In this document: piece by piece, positions 1-8,772 of the stretch
Layout of the letters: each line of letters starts with the position of its first letter
How positions within the stretch are numbered: position 1 is the stretch's first letter
Assembly (NCBI RefSeq): GCF_000349325.1
Contig: NC_020504.1
Location: 124,001-188,000 of the forward strand
Origin: Streptomyces davaonensis JCM 4913
Lineage (GTDB): Bacteria > Actinomycetota > Actinomycetes > Streptomycetales > Streptomycetaceae
Length of the DNA: 64,000 nt
Direction: 5' to 3'
The notes under the pieces: model-generated
Databases searched by the model: none
What the model was told of the DNA's origin: nothing
The model's input: the letters and a program-made list of their open reading frames with translations, nothing else
Made by a program: the position numbers and the translations under genes

Positions 1-139
1 TCCAGCTCGGGCAGAGGGCTGGGTCCATCGTCGGCCGATCAGGCCGGGACGGGGCGGAGCCGCCGTAGTACTCCGAGTCGGGGAGAGCCCGGCACATGGG
101 GAAGGGCGGCAGCGGTTTCGAGAAGAGAAGGAAGCTGCA

Positions 140-1603
140 ATGCCGAAAGACGCACCGCTGAACAGCGGTGCTCCCGAGGCCCCGTCGGGGTCTCACCAGC
201 GGGTATCGGGGATGCAAACCAAGCTTCACCGTTGGGCGGCGGCTGACCATGGCCGCAGGTTCGACGATCTGTTCAACATCGTTTGTGACCCGGCGACGCT
301 GCTTGTGGCGTTCGAACGGGTCGCGGGCAACAAGGGAGCCCGGACCCCGGGCGTCGATGGCCTCACGGTCGTCAACGTCGAGCGGGAGCTCGGTCTCCCG
401 AGCTACCTGGAGGAACTGCAACGCGTACTCAAGACGGGTGAGTTCCGCCCGCTGCCGGTGCGCGAACGCACGATCCCCAAGCCCGGCGGAAGCGGGAAGG
501 TGCGCAGGCTCGGCATCCCCACCGTCTCCGACCGGGTGGTCCAGGCAGCCCTCAAGCTGGTGCTGGAGCCAATCTTCGAGGCCGACTTCCTGCCGGTCTC
601 CTACGGTTTCCGGCCCATGCGGCGCGCACACGACGCGATCGCCGAGATCCACCGCTACGGCGCCCACGGCTACCGCTGGGTGCTGGACGCGGATATCGAG
701 GCGTGCTTCGACTCCATCGACCACACGGCCCTGATGGACCGGGTGCGCGCGAGGGTCAAGGACACGCGCGTGCTGCGGCTGGTCAAGGCGTTTCTCAAGG
801 CCGGCGTCCTCATTGAGGGCGGCGGCCGCGAGGAGACCTTCACCGGCACCCCGCAGGGCGGCATCCTCTCCCCGCTACTGGCGAACATCGCCCTGTCCGC
901 GCTCGACAAGCACGTGATGGAGCCGTGGGAGCCGGGCGGGAGGATGTCCACCAGAGGCAGGCGGGCGCATCATCGTCTCCACGGCCGCGCGAACTGGCGC
1001 ATCGTCCGCTACGCGGATGACTTCGTCGTCCTGGTCGACGGCAGCCGTGATGACGTCGCAAGTCTGCGCGAGGACATCGCCGACGTACTGCACCCTCTCG
1101 GGCTGAGGCTGTCACCGGCCAAGACCCAGATCGTGCACATGTCGGACGGGTTCGACTTCCTTGGGTTCCACATCCAGTGGCGCCGCAAGCGAGGCTCGAA
1201 CAAGTGGTACGTCTACACCTTCATCGCCAGGAGACCCATCCGGCAGCTGAAGGACAAGATCCGCGCCCTGACGAACAGAACGTCGCAGCGGGACCCGGGG
1301 ACCGTGCTGAAGAGGATCAACTCGATTCTGCGCGGCTGGGTCAACTACTTCAAGCACGCGGTATGCAAGACCACGCTGAAAGCCCTGGACCAGTTCGTAT
1401 GGCGGCGGGTGACCAGCTGGTGGATGGTGCTGCACCGCTGGAGGTGGAAGGACGTCCGCCGACGCTTCACCGACCGCAACGGCCGGTGGCACAAGCTCTC
1501 GGCGGACGGGATCGAACTGTTCCCCATGGTCTCGACCGCGGTCACCCGCTACCGATACCGGGGCAACACGATCCCCAACCCCTGGACACTCAAGCTCGCT
1601 TGA
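140..1603 (+). CDS. ltrA: Group II intron reverse transcriptase/maturase
   Basis: A 487-residue intron-encoded protein that promotes splicing of its host intron and reverse-transcribes it at a new site. Visible motifs are the palm motif DADIEACFDSID (about residue 182), the QGGILSPLLAN turn (about 237) and the catalytic YADDFVVL (Y291). A GIIM maturase domain with an ILRGWVNYF motif follows. No HNH endonuclease motif is seen at the C-terminus, so it is probably an endonuclease-minus type. The ORF looks full length and undamaged. It lies in domain IV, 17 bases before domain V. The start ATG has a GGAAG-type ribosome site 5 bases upstream. Confidence 0.95.
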   Translation: MPKDAPLNSGAPEAPSGSHQRVSGMQTKLHRWAAADHGRRFDDLFNIVCDPATLLVAFERVAGNKGARTPGVDGLTVVNVERELGLPSYLEELQRVLKTGEFRPLPVRERTIPKPGGSGKVRRLGIPTVSDRVVQAALKLVLEPIFEADFLPVSYGFRPMRRAHDAIAEIHRYGAHGYRWVLDADIEACFDSIDHTALMDRVRARVKDTRVLRLVKAFLKAGVLIEGGGREETFTGTPQGGILSPLLANIALSALDKHVMEPWEPGGRMSTRGRRAHHRLHGRANWRIVRYADDFVVLVDGSRDDVASLREDIADVLHPLGLRLSPAKTQIVHMSDGFDFLGFHIQWRRKRGSNKWYVYTFIARRPIRQLKDKIRALTNRTSQRDPGTVLKRINSILRGWVNYFKHAVCKTTLKALDQFVWRRVTSWWMVLHRWRWKDVRRRFTDRNGRWHKLSADGIELFPMVSTAVTRYRYRGNTIPNPWTLKLA

Positions 1604-1620
1604 ACGGCAGAGACCGTGGA

Positions 1621-1654
1621 GAGCCCGGTGCGGTGAGAGCCGCACGCCGGGTTC
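1621..1654 (+). ncRNA. Group II intron domain V (domain VI follows to about 1712)
   Basis: A 34-base stretch starting GAGCC and ending GGTTC folds into the short catalytic hairpin typical of bacterial group II introns, with a GTGAGAG internal segment and pairing arms GGTGCGG/CCGCACGCC. A second, longer hairpin (GGCACGGAG pairing with CTCCGTGCC, about 1662-1709) follows and is the expected domain VI with the branch-point side. Together they indicate that the 3' catalytic core is intact. Confidence 0.85.
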
Positions 1655-1712
1655 GGCGAGCGGCACGGAGAAACGGACCGGTGGCAACACCGTCACCGCG
1701 CTCCGTGCCCAC

Positions 1713-2132
1713 TGAACAGTACGGCTCGTCCGCCGCGACCCGGTCGGTGGGGATCAGGGTGCCGTCCAGGATCACGAAGTCGTCCTCGCCGCGACCGGTC
1801 AGCGCCTCGCGCAACCCGGGTGCCCAGGCGGCCAGGACGTCGACCGTCTCGTCCACGTAGCGCCAGGCTGTCGCTTCGGAGATGCCGAACCCGGCGCCGA
1901 GCTGGGCGAGCGCGAGCAGGGCTTGCCGGAAGCAGCTCAACTTCCGCCAACGGGTGCCTTGTTCACACCTTCGGGCATAGATGAGCCATGAGACATGCTC
2001 GACCAGCTCGTGCGGGACATCGGGCGTGGAAGGATACGGAACCAACGAAGCCCCCCCGGCCGTCGGCGTGTTGAGTGAGATCACCACACCAACGACGAGG
2101 GGCTTCGCCACGTCACCGCCCCTGACCAGCAC
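1713..2132 (-). pseudogene. IS5-like transposase, N-terminal fragment cut by the group II intron
   Basis: The reading carries the N-terminal signature of a Streptomyces IS5/IS4-type DDE transposase: SYPSTPDVPHELVEHV-like start, a WRKLSCFRQALLALA helix, GISEATAWRYVDETVDVLAAWAPG, then the first catalytic region DFVILDGTLIPTDRVAADEPYCS. Coding stops making sense exactly at the intron junction, so the C-terminal half is lost or lies beyond the intron. About ten residues normally found between ALLALA and QLGAGFGIS are missing, so the copy was probably already dead. The true start is unclear; the conserved part begins near 2040. Confidence 0.75.
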
Positions 2133-2367
2133 GGTTCACCCGGCAGCCCGGGATGAAAGAGGTTCACTGACAATGACGCAGCCCCGCACGTCCCGCTCTG
2201 TTCCAGCCGCATCGGCGCGGCCTCGCCTGCACTGCACGTTCTCAACGGAATCTGAAAGTGATCACCGCTGAGAAAACCTCAGTGAGTAGGGTCATGCCCG
2301 AGGTGAGTGACCCGGCTTCGATCCAGTCGCGCTCGGAGGGTGACCAGAAGGATGCTCATGGGTTGCC

Positions 2368-2742
2368 GTGAGCTCTTCGATCCCGTCCTCTGTGGCAATG
2401 GAGAGTTCGTTGAAGTTCGTCACCGCCGACGACTGGTGGGTACAGGACCCGGAGTCCAAGTTCGACAACCAAAGGCACGGCGAGTCGGGCGCGGACTTCC
2501 CGCTCACAGAGTCCGGTGACCGAGGCAGCGAACACCTCATCAACTACCCCACCCAGTACGCCAAGGCCCTCGTCATCAACTTCAACCGCTCGCCAGCCAC
2601 CCCCGGCCGCGGCGCAGGCATCTTCCTCCACGTCAACGGCAACGGCGCCACCGCAGGCTGCGTCTCCGTCCCCCGCGCCACCGTGGACCAGATCATGAAC
2701 TGGATCACCCCCTCCGCCCACCCCCGCATCGCCATCGCCTGA
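2368..2742 (+). pseudogene. L,D-transpeptidase (YkuD-type), C-terminal fragment
   Basis: The last ~110 residues match the catalytic half of a secreted Streptomyces L,D-transpeptidase. DDWWVQDPES, EHLINYP and the active-site stretch HVNGNGATAGCVSVP are visible, with His, Gly-Cys and the following Val-Pro in the family pattern. Such enzymes crosslink peptidoglycan stem peptides or attach proteins to the wall. The family is usually over 200 residues with a signal peptide; here nothing upstream of about 2395 fits, so I call a 5'-truncated gene. The catalytic motif is intact, but there is no export signal or credible ribosome site. Confidence 0.7.
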
Positions 2743-3113
2743 CCGGCCCTCGGCCGACACCCCCGATTGCATCTCAGGACTCCAGCGCAAGCCGATACCC
2801 GCCCTCCATACGCGCCCAGGTCAGCGCGCTCCCCTCGTCTGACCCGCCCCAGCCCTCCCACAGCTCCGCCGTGGTCCTGGGGGTTGAGGAGCAGCTTCGA
2901 GGGCAAGGGCATCGTCAGCGCCGAGTTCGCTGTATGGGCCGTTCCCGGCTGCTCCCAGGCCACCAAGATGCGCCTGGAGGATGCGCCGACCGTGTGCGCC
3001 GCACTGCAAGGCAGGCCCGCGACCGCAACCGTGAGGCGGTCTCCGGCCGACCCGGCAATGGAGCAGCCCAGGAGCGCTGTCCCGCCTGGCCGAGCTGCAC
3101 CGCCGCCCCGCTG
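2743..3113. other. Gap without a supported gene
   Basis: About 370 bases between two leftward/rightward gene ends. Open frames exist, one reading AVWAVPGCSQATKM, but I recognise no family, start or ribosome site. It may be more decayed material. Confidence 0.4.
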
Positions 3114-3614
3114 TCAGTGCACCGCGCTGAGGTAGTCGGCCAGGCCCACCTGGCCGATCCGTTCGAAGACGAGCGGGCTGGTGGATGCCGCGATCGCGCC
3201 CCCGACCGCCCCCAGTACCGCTGCGGTGTCGCGGAAGTCCGCCGGAAGGCCAGCGGCCGCGGCCGAACCACCGGTCATCGTGTACGCGCCGAGGATCGCA
3301 CCGAGCAAGGCCTGCTCGCGGGGCAGACCATCCGTTGAACTTTGCACGATGTCCGCGATCGCCACCGCCAGGCCGCTGGATCCCGGACGCTGCCTGATCC
3401 TCTCCGCCTGCCCGGAGACATCGGCACTGTCGAAGACGAGCCTCGCGAGCCCGCGCAGCTCATCGACGTCCTCCCGGGTGAGACCCACAAGCGTCAGCCG
3501 CAGAAGGTGATAGTGCAGACGCCGCTGCGCCACGTCGTCGAAGACCCGATCCGCCCCCGAGCCGAACAGGTTGCCCGCCGCACGGGAGATGTCCTGCGTA
3601 CTGCTGGTAGACAT
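3114..3614 (-). CDS. Uncharacterised alpha-helical protein (166 aa)
   Basis: I do not recognise a family with a known role. The frame has a clean ATG start, strong third-position G/C and no damage. The N-terminus is polar (STSSTQDISRAAGNLFGSGADRVFDDV). The C-terminal half is Gly/Ala-rich (AILGAYTMTGGSAAAAGLP, VLGAVGGAIAAS), suggesting a helical-packing or weakly membrane-associated segment, though no clear transmembrane helix is seen. It stands alone between relics. Reality of the gene is likely from codon use; function is unknown. Confidence 0.6.
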   Translation of the reverse strand: MSTSSTQDISRAAGNLFGSGADRVFDDVAQRRLHYHLLRLTLVGLTREDVDELRGLARLVFDSADVSGQAERIRQRPGSSGLAVAIADIVQSSTDGLPREQALLGAILGAYTMTGGSAAAAGLPADFRDTAAVLGAVGGAIAASTSPLVFERIGQVGLADYLSAVH

Positions 3615-4002
3615 GCGCCGTCCTTCCAGATGCCGATGTCACCGGCCTCACCCAGGTGAGGCGCCCTCGGTCACCGGCCCCACTCCATTGCACGGGCCGG
3701 AACCGCTGGCTGTCCCGCTGGTCTGCGCCAGCAGGGCGACCCAGCCCACCCCGCAGCCCTCCGCGACACCAGCAGCTCGACACCGCACGTAACTCCCCCG
3801 CCGCCCGGGCCACCGGCCAAACACACGCCCCGCACCCCGTTTCCTCGCCGCAGCCGCAGCGGCAGCGGCAGCGGCCTCAAGATCTCAGCGCTGCCGAAGC
3901 TATCCACGTGCTGCCCGCTAACACCCCACCGCACCGGAGTTGCCCCCTGCACGCGGATGACGCAACGTCACAACAACAGGCAGTCGCGAACGGCTGGAGG
4001 CG
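3615..4002. other. Gap without a supported gene
   Basis: About 390 bases upstream of two facing relics. All open frames are proline/arginine-rich low-complexity readings of the kind GC-rich DNA produces by chance. The first bases would hold the promoter of the leftward gene ending at 3114. Nothing else is recognised. Confidence 0.4.
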
Positions 4003-4290
4003 ATGCGACGCTGCACACCCCACACCCGCCTTGCCGCGTGGACCGTCACCCCGGCCGACCCCACCGCCCCAGTCATCGCCACCACCACCCCGTCCACCGC
4101 CGTGGCGGCCACCACCGACCAGCCCACCGCCGCCCTACGCACCACGGCAGTGGCCGCCGACCCGGCCACCTACGCGCAGCTGCTCATCAGCACGTGGCTG
4201 CACAGCAGCGCCGATGAGGCAACGAATGCACAGGCCCGTCGTGTGCAGTCGACGGGCCCGGACCTCGAACTTCCCGACCCGGCCGCGGAT
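4003..4290 (+). pseudogene. Possible truncated secreted/conjugal-transfer-type protein
   Basis: The frame from 4003 reads like authentic Streptomyces coding DNA for about 95 residues: RLAAWTVTP, then DPATYAQLLISTWL, SADEATNAQA and GPDLELPDPAAD. The layout (basic start, Ala/Thr-rich linker, conserved helical core) resembles exported accessory proteins of actinomycete conjugation loci, which I infer only from general similarity. The reading then runs into the antisense methyltransferase relic and becomes arginine/proline-rich nonsense, so the gene is truncated at its 3' end. No convincing signal peptide core remains. Confidence 0.35.
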
Positions 4291-4349
4291 CCGCCACCGC
4301 CGGCGGAGCACCGTGCCCGCCGCGTCACCCGGCGTCCGCACCACCCCTG

Positions 4350-4892
4350 CGGGCGTAAGCAGCAGGTACTCCCATTCCATGATCCCCTCCCGCAGCGCAC
4401 CGCCCGCCAGGCCGGTGAGGGCGGCATCCAGGGCGGGCGGCCGCTCGGGGTCGTCGGCCGGGTTCCGGTAGACCGCGACGGTCGGGCCGCAGGCGGGCTC
4501 GAAGAAGCCGCGTCACTCCTCCGGCTCCCCGAACATCTCTCACCGGATCGTCCGGCGGCGCCCCTCGACATCGGTGACGCGGTCGCCGCGCAGCGCACGC
4601 ACATGCGTCTCCTGCCCCCACAGCGGCGGCTGCGCTCGGGAGGAGGCGGAGCAAACGGCTTCATCGTCGCGAACATCTGACCGATGAACCCCTCAGGGGT
4701 CCAGTTGAGCAACCCGATCCTGCCCCGGGCCGGCAGACCCGCACCAGCTCATCAGCGGCAGCCTGGTGGTGGGGGGCGAACATCACCCCGACACAGGACA
4801 TCACCGTGTCGAAAGCGCCGTCCTCGAACGGCAGCGCCTCGGCATTAGCCTCCTGCCGGCTCAGCGCGGCACCGCGGGCCTCGGCCTCCTGT
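4350..4892 (-). pseudogene. Class I SAM-dependent methyltransferase relic
   Basis: Read on the minus strand, three frames joined together give the second half of a common Streptomyces methyltransferase: ANAEALPFEDGAFDTVMSCV (motifs II/III), ELVRVCRPG, then after a one-base frameshift IGLLNWTPEGFIGQMFATMK, then RGDRVTDVEGRRRTIR followed by a stop, GFFEPACGPTVAVYRNPADD and finally MEWEYLLLT. At least two in-frame stops and one frameshift are present. The N-terminal SAM-binding glycine loop is missing beyond 4892. This is an old inactive gene. Confidence 0.7.
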
Positions 4893-5019
4893 CAGGACGG
4901 CGATGTGGTGTGCCGTCGAGTCCCCCGGGTCACCGCACAGCGAGTACTGACGTACCGTTCCGTCTCCGGTCACCGCAAAACGGTGGCCGATGCGCAGGAA
5001 GAGGTTGTCGCCGTGACCC

Positions 5020-6165
5020 TCACCGGGCCAGGTCGAGGAAGTGGAAGGCCAGGCTGGTGGCGGTCACCACCAGCCAGAGGCAGCCTCCGAGGATCAGGGG
5101 CGCGGGGCCGGTGCGGCGCAGTGCGGCGGGCTGGGTGGAGAGACCGATCGCGGACAGGGCCACGGTGATCAGGAAGACGGCGAGTGTGCTGAGCGGTGCG
5201 TGGGCGGCGGAGGGGATGAGGCCGGCGGTGTTCACGGCCGCCAGAGCGAGGAAGCCGACAAGGAACCACGGCACCAGCCGACCGACGCGCAGCAGGCCGG
5301 CGTCACCGCGGCCGGGGCCTGCCGCGTGGGCGTCGTTCGCCGTGCCGGTCGCGCCCGCCGGTGCCTCCGCTTTCCGCGCGCGGCGGCGGGCGAGTGCGGC
5401 GAGGCCGAGGCAGATCGGGATGATCATCAGTGTGCGGGCCAGTTTGACCACCACCGCCTCGTCGGCTGCGGGGTCGCCGTAGGTGGCGGCCGCGGCCACC
5501 ACCGAGGACATGTCGTTGATCGCGGTGCCGGCGAACAGGCCGAAGGCGTCCTGGCTCATGCCCAGCAGATGGCCGACAGCGGGGAAGGTCAGCACGGCCG
5601 CGATGTTGAATACGAAGATCGTGGAGATGGCGTAGGCCACCTGCGCCTCGGCTGCGCCGACGACCGGCGTGACCGCGGCGATCGCGGAGGCGCCGCAGAT
5701 TCCGGTGCCCACCCCTATCAGGGTGCGCAGATCACGTACGACATCGAGACGGCGCCCGATCCAGTAGGCGGCCGTGAGACACGCCGCGAGGGTCCCCAGC
5801 ATCACCGGCAGTGAGCCGACGCCGACCCGCAGCACCTGGCCCAGGGAGAGCTGCGCGCCCAGCACCACGACGGCAGCCTGGAGCACCCCGCGTCCGGCGA
5901 AGGTGATGCCGGGCCGCAGCCGTTGCCCGGGCCGCACCGCCACCGCCACCAGGATCCCGAGGACGACCGCGCTCACGGGCCCGCCGACGACGGGTGCCAG
6001 GCGCCCGGCCGCGGTCGCGACGAGGGCGATGGTGACGGCGAGGGTGAGCCCCGGCAGCCGGACGGCGCACCCGGTGAGTCGGGCGGTGATCGCGACACCA
6101 TGCCTTTCGGCGGCGGGGCGCGGCCGGGTGGTTCGTGACCTGGACGGGTAGCTGGCGTTCGTCAT
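5020..6165 (-). CDS. YeiH/UPF0324-family putative sulfate/anion exporter
   Basis: A 381-residue membrane protein with about ten hydrophobic helices. Family signatures are VGGPVSAVVLGILVAVAV, LGAQLSLGQVLRVG, GVGTGICGASAIAAVTPVV and GLFAGTAINDMSSVVAAAA, all typical of YeiH-like transporters, often annotated as putative sulfate exporters although few have been tested. I chose the ATG at 6165 because it overlaps the stop of the upstream dioxygenase-like gene in an ATGA arrangement, implying translational coupling; the longer frame upstream lies inside that gene. Coupling to a TauD-type gene suggests export of sulfite or sulfate released from an organosulfur compound, which is inference. Confidence 0.85.
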   Translation of the reverse strand: MTNASYPSRSRTTRPRPAAERHGVAITARLTGCAVRLPGLTLAVTIALVATAAGRLAPVVGGPVSAVVLGILVAVAVRPGQRLRPGITFAGRGVLQAAVVVLGAQLSLGQVLRVGVGSLPVMLGTLAACLTAAYWIGRRLDVVRDLRTLIGVGTGICGASAIAAVTPVVGAAEAQVAYAISTIFVFNIAAVLTFPAVGHLLGMSQDAFGLFAGTAINDMSSVVAAAATYGDPAADEAVVVKLARTLMIIPICLGLAALARRRARKAEAPAGATGTANDAHAAGPGRGDAGLLRVGRLVPWFLVGFLALAAVNTAGLIPSAAHAPLSTLAVFLITVALSAIGLSTQPAALRRTGPAPLILGGCLWLVVTATSLAFHFLDLAR

Positions 6166-7289
6166 GACGGATGGGTCCTCATTTCGTCTCGATGGGCGCG
6201 CGGCGGCGGACAGCCGCGGCCGGGGCTCGCCATGCCTGGACCCCGGGGGCGGATGACGTCGCGCGGGGCGACTCCGGTGCGGGTCGCGGGGCGCTCGGCT
6301 GCTCCGGCTGCCTGTTCGTCCGGGGTGGTGTCGTCGGGGCGGGCCAGCCACAGGCGCAGCAGATGGCGTTTGGCCTGCGGGGCGTCGAAGTCGTCGTAGG
6401 CCGAACGGCCGTGCAGGACCACGTGGTTGTCCAGGAGCAGGAGGTCTCCGGGGCCCAGGTGCAGTTCGAGCCGTAGGGCGGGGGAGGCGGCCGTGGTGTC
6501 GATGAGGGTGTAGAGCTCGCTGTCGACGTCCCCGACCCTGTCCGGCTCACTGTCACGGAACCCGTCGGCCAGGCGGTCGCGGTCGTAGCGCATGCTGGGT
6601 CGGTCCCCGTGCCGGGTGACCAGCGGGCAGAGCAGGGAGGTGTCCTCGCCGGATTCCTGCTCTGGCTGTCGGTCGAAAGGGTGCGTGCGGTACAGGTGCC
6701 GGGCCAGGTCGGGCCGGGCAGCGAGCACGGCGTTGTGCACGGCCGCGGCACTGGCCAGCAGCGTGTGCCCGCCCGCACGTGCGGGGCGCAGGCACAGCAG
6801 GCCCAGCAGATCGGACTCGGCGGTGTGGAACGGCATCGCCGCCCGGGTCCGGTAGGCGGGCGGCGCGCTGCCGCCGGGCGCGGCGCCGGCGTCCCGGACG
6901 TGGCACAGGGTGCGGCCGTCGGACGTCTGCGAGACGGGCCGGCCGAGGTACTGGCCGAGCCCGTGCAGCACGATGCCCGCCTCCGCCTCGCCGAGCAGGT
7001 TCGGTGGGACGCCCCTGAGGAGGACGAAGCCCCGGCCCCGGGTCAGTGCCGCCCCGGCGCGTTCAAGTACGGCGGAGAGGGTGGGCAGCGGGAAGTCGGC
7101 GACCGTCATCCGCAGCAGGGGCGCGGCGCGCCGTCGCACCGTGCGCACCGCCGTACGCAGCTCCTCCTGATGGCCGGCGGACAGGGTCAGGACCCAGTCG
7201 TCGCGGCCCGCCACAGCGGGCCCGCGCCACAGGGCGGGACCGGTGAACGGTGTGATCGGCACGGTCGTCGCATCCGGGGTTTCGGCCAT
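6162..7289 (-). CDS. TauD/TfdA-like protein with an HxA in place of HxD
   Basis: A 375-residue member of the Fe(II)/2-oxoglutarate oxygenase fold. The start ATG at 7289 follows a GGAGGCGACC ribosome site. Visible landmarks are RGFVLLRGVP, PFHTAESDLLGLLCLRP, LGPGDLLLLDNHVVLHGRS (distal His about 293) and KRHLLRLWLA with the 2-oxoglutarate Arg. Relatives I recall read FHTDSxD at the first metal ligand; here it is H155-T-A157-E158, so the carboxylate is missing at its usual place. It may be an inactive paralogue, use E158, or bind a halide like HxA halogenases. It precedes the exporter in one transcript, divergent from the AraC regulator. Confidence 0.8.
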   Translation of the reverse strand: MAETPDATTVPITPFTGPALWRGPAVAGRDDWVLTLSAGHQEELRTAVRTVRRRAAPLLRMTVADFPLPTLSAVLERAGAALTRGRGFVLLRGVPPNLLGEAEAGIVLHGLGQYLGRPVSQTSDGRTLCHVRDAGAAPGGSAPPAYRTRAAMPFHTAESDLLGLLCLRPARAGGHTLLASAAAVHNAVLAARPDLARHLYRTHPFDRQPEQESGEDTSLLCPLVTRHGDRPSMRYDRDRLADGFRDSEPDRVGDVDSELYTLIDTTAASPALRLELHLGPGDLLLLDNHVVLHGRSAYDDFDAPQAKRHLLRLWLARPDDTTPDEQAAGAAERPATRTGVAPRDVIRPRGPGMASPGRGCPPPRAHRDEMRTHPS

Positions 7290-7488
7290 GGTCGCCTCCG
7301 CGAGGTGGGAAGAGCCGGGCAGCTCGGAGACGGCCCGCGGCGGACGGGCGGTCGGCCGCCGGACCACCGCCGCGTGGCCGCGTGGCCGCACAGAACGGGG
7401 ATGCTAGGAAAGGCGCGCGCCTCATGCTTGACGTACAGGGACGGGAAACTTAACTTCTGGGGACCCCGCCGTTCCCTGGAGCGTGTTC

Positions 7489-8511
7489 ATGAGGCCTCTC
7501 GCCCGCACAGCAGCACTGAACGGCTACGTCGAGCTGAGCCGTTCACTCGGCCTGGATCCCCGGGCGCTGATGACGAGCGTGGGCCTGGACACCGCGGATC
7601 TCGCCGTCCAGGACCGCTGGATCTCCGGCACAGCCGTGGTGGGCCTGCTGGAGCTGTCGGCCGCGCGCTCGGGGCGTGAGGACTTCGGCCTGCTCCTGGC
7701 GGAGCGGCGGCGCTTTTCCAACCTGGGGCCGATCAGCCTGCTGGTGCGGGAGGAGCCGGACGTGCGCAGCGCGTTGGCCCTGCTGATCCGCCATCAGCAC
7801 ACTTACAACGAGGTCCTGCACGCCCGGCTGTCGGAAGGCCACGGGGTGGCCACGCTCAAGATCGACATCGAGCTCGGCGAGCCGCGGCCGGCCCGGCAGG
7901 CGACGGAGCTGGCCGTGGGCGCCTTCCACCGAGTGCTGTGCGGATTCCTCGGCCCGCTGTGGCGACCGGCGTCGGTGTGTTTCACCCACCGGGCGCTGCG
8001 TGACAGCGCGGCACACCGGCGTCTGTTCGGGCCGGTGGTGGAGTTCGACTGCGACTTCAACGGCATCGTCCTCTACACCGAGGACCTGGACGCCCCCAAC
8101 GCCATGGCCGACGCGCAGCTGCGCAGCTACACCCGGCAGTACTTCGAGCCCGTCGCCGCCCCCAGGGAGGCCACCGAGGCCGACCGCGTGCGCGACCTGA
8201 TCGAGGCGCTGCTGCCGACCGGGCGCTGCTCGATCGAACAGATCGCGCGCAGCCTCGACGTCGACCGGCGCACCGTGCACCGCCATCTGGCCCGGTCCGG
8301 CCAGACGTTCTCGTCGCTGCTCAACACGATCCGCAGAGCGCTCGCCGAACAGTTCGTCGCCAACCCCAGCCGTTCCCTCACCGAGGTCGCCACCCAGCTG
8401 GGATTCTCCTCGCTCAGCGCGTTCTCCCGCTGGTTCCACCAGCAGTTCGGCACCAGTCCCCGGCAGTGGCGCAAGACGCGCACCGGTCAGACGGGGCCGG
8501 ACGCAGGCTGA
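7489..8511 (+). CDS. AraC-family transcriptional regulator (OruR/ArgR-like)
   Basis: A 340-residue regulator. Residues ~15-195 form the arabinose-binding-type N-terminal domain seen in OruR-like proteins (ALNGYVELSRSLGLDPRALM, VCFTHRALRDSAAHRRLFG). The C-terminal ~100 residues hold two helix-turn-helix units (SIEQIARSLDVDRRTVHRHL and SLTEVATQLGFSSLSAFSRW) ending FGTSPRQWR, the classic AraC tail. It lies between the leftward exporter/oxygenase pair and the rightward catabolic operon, so it probably controls one or both in response to the substrate. ATG at 7489 is preferred because GGA lies 8 bases upstream; a GTG at 7483 is possible. Confidence 0.9.
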   Translation: MRPLARTAALNGYVELSRSLGLDPRALMTSVGLDTADLAVQDRWISGTAVVGLLELSAARSGREDFGLLLAERRRFSNLGPISLLVREEPDVRSALALLIRHQHTYNEVLHARLSEGHGVATLKIDIELGEPRPARQATELAVGAFHRVLCGFLGPLWRPASVCFTHRALRDSAAHRRLFGPVVEFDCDFNGIVLYTEDLDAPNAMADAQLRSYTRQYFEPVAAPREATEADRVRDLIEALLPTGRCSIEQIARSLDVDRRTVHRHLARSGQTFSSLLNTIRRALAEQFVANPSRSLTEVATQLGFSSLSAFSRWFHQQFGTSPRQWRKTRTGQTGPDAG

Positions 8512-8725
8512 GCGGCAGGACCCGGGCCGCCGGACGGCACCGCGCCGCCTGCGGTGGTGCCCCTCAGAGCGAGGGGACGCCGCACCGAGACCTCCGGCAG
8601 CGGGCCGATGGACGGCACCGCACCGTCACCGGGTGCGTCCCCGATGGACAAGTCAGCTGTCACCACAGGCAAAGCAGGGGCCTGCCGTCGGCCCTACCTT
8701 GGCACCACCGCGCAGGCGGTCGGCC

Positions 8726-8772
8726 TTCCGGAGGGAACCCTTCTCAACTCCCTGAGGGACCTCCCTCCGGAA
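8726..8772. promoter_or_regulatory. Nested inverted repeats upstream of the BKACE operon
   Basis: TTCCGGAGGGA (8726-8736) is matched by its exact complement TCCCTCCGGAA (8762-8772). Between them lies a smaller palindrome, TCCCTGAGGGA (8749-8759), which repeats the TCCCT/AGGGA half-sites. The 384-base leader holds no other gene. The arrangement suits a transcription factor operator or an attenuating hairpin in the operon leader. Which one cannot be told from sequence. Confidence 0.5.

Larger units (their letters stand above)
1..1712 (+). mobile_element. Group II intron, 5' end outside the window
   Basis: A retroelement made of a catalytic RNA with its reverse transcriptase gene inside. The window starts within the RNA part upstream of the ORF. 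The 3' end is well defined: a domain V hairpin, a long domain VI hairpin, then an AC terminus at about 1711-1712. The next bases continue an IS5-like transposase on the opposite strand, so the intron lies antisense to the gene it interrupts. The 5' junction cannot be seen. The 3' boundary is placed by the AY rule for group II introns and by resumption of the transposase frame. Confidence 0.85.

Noticed and set aside
2173..2271. A 32-codon frame with an AGAGG ribosome-like site
   Set aside because: Too short, no family, low-complexity Ser/Arg composition; could be chance.
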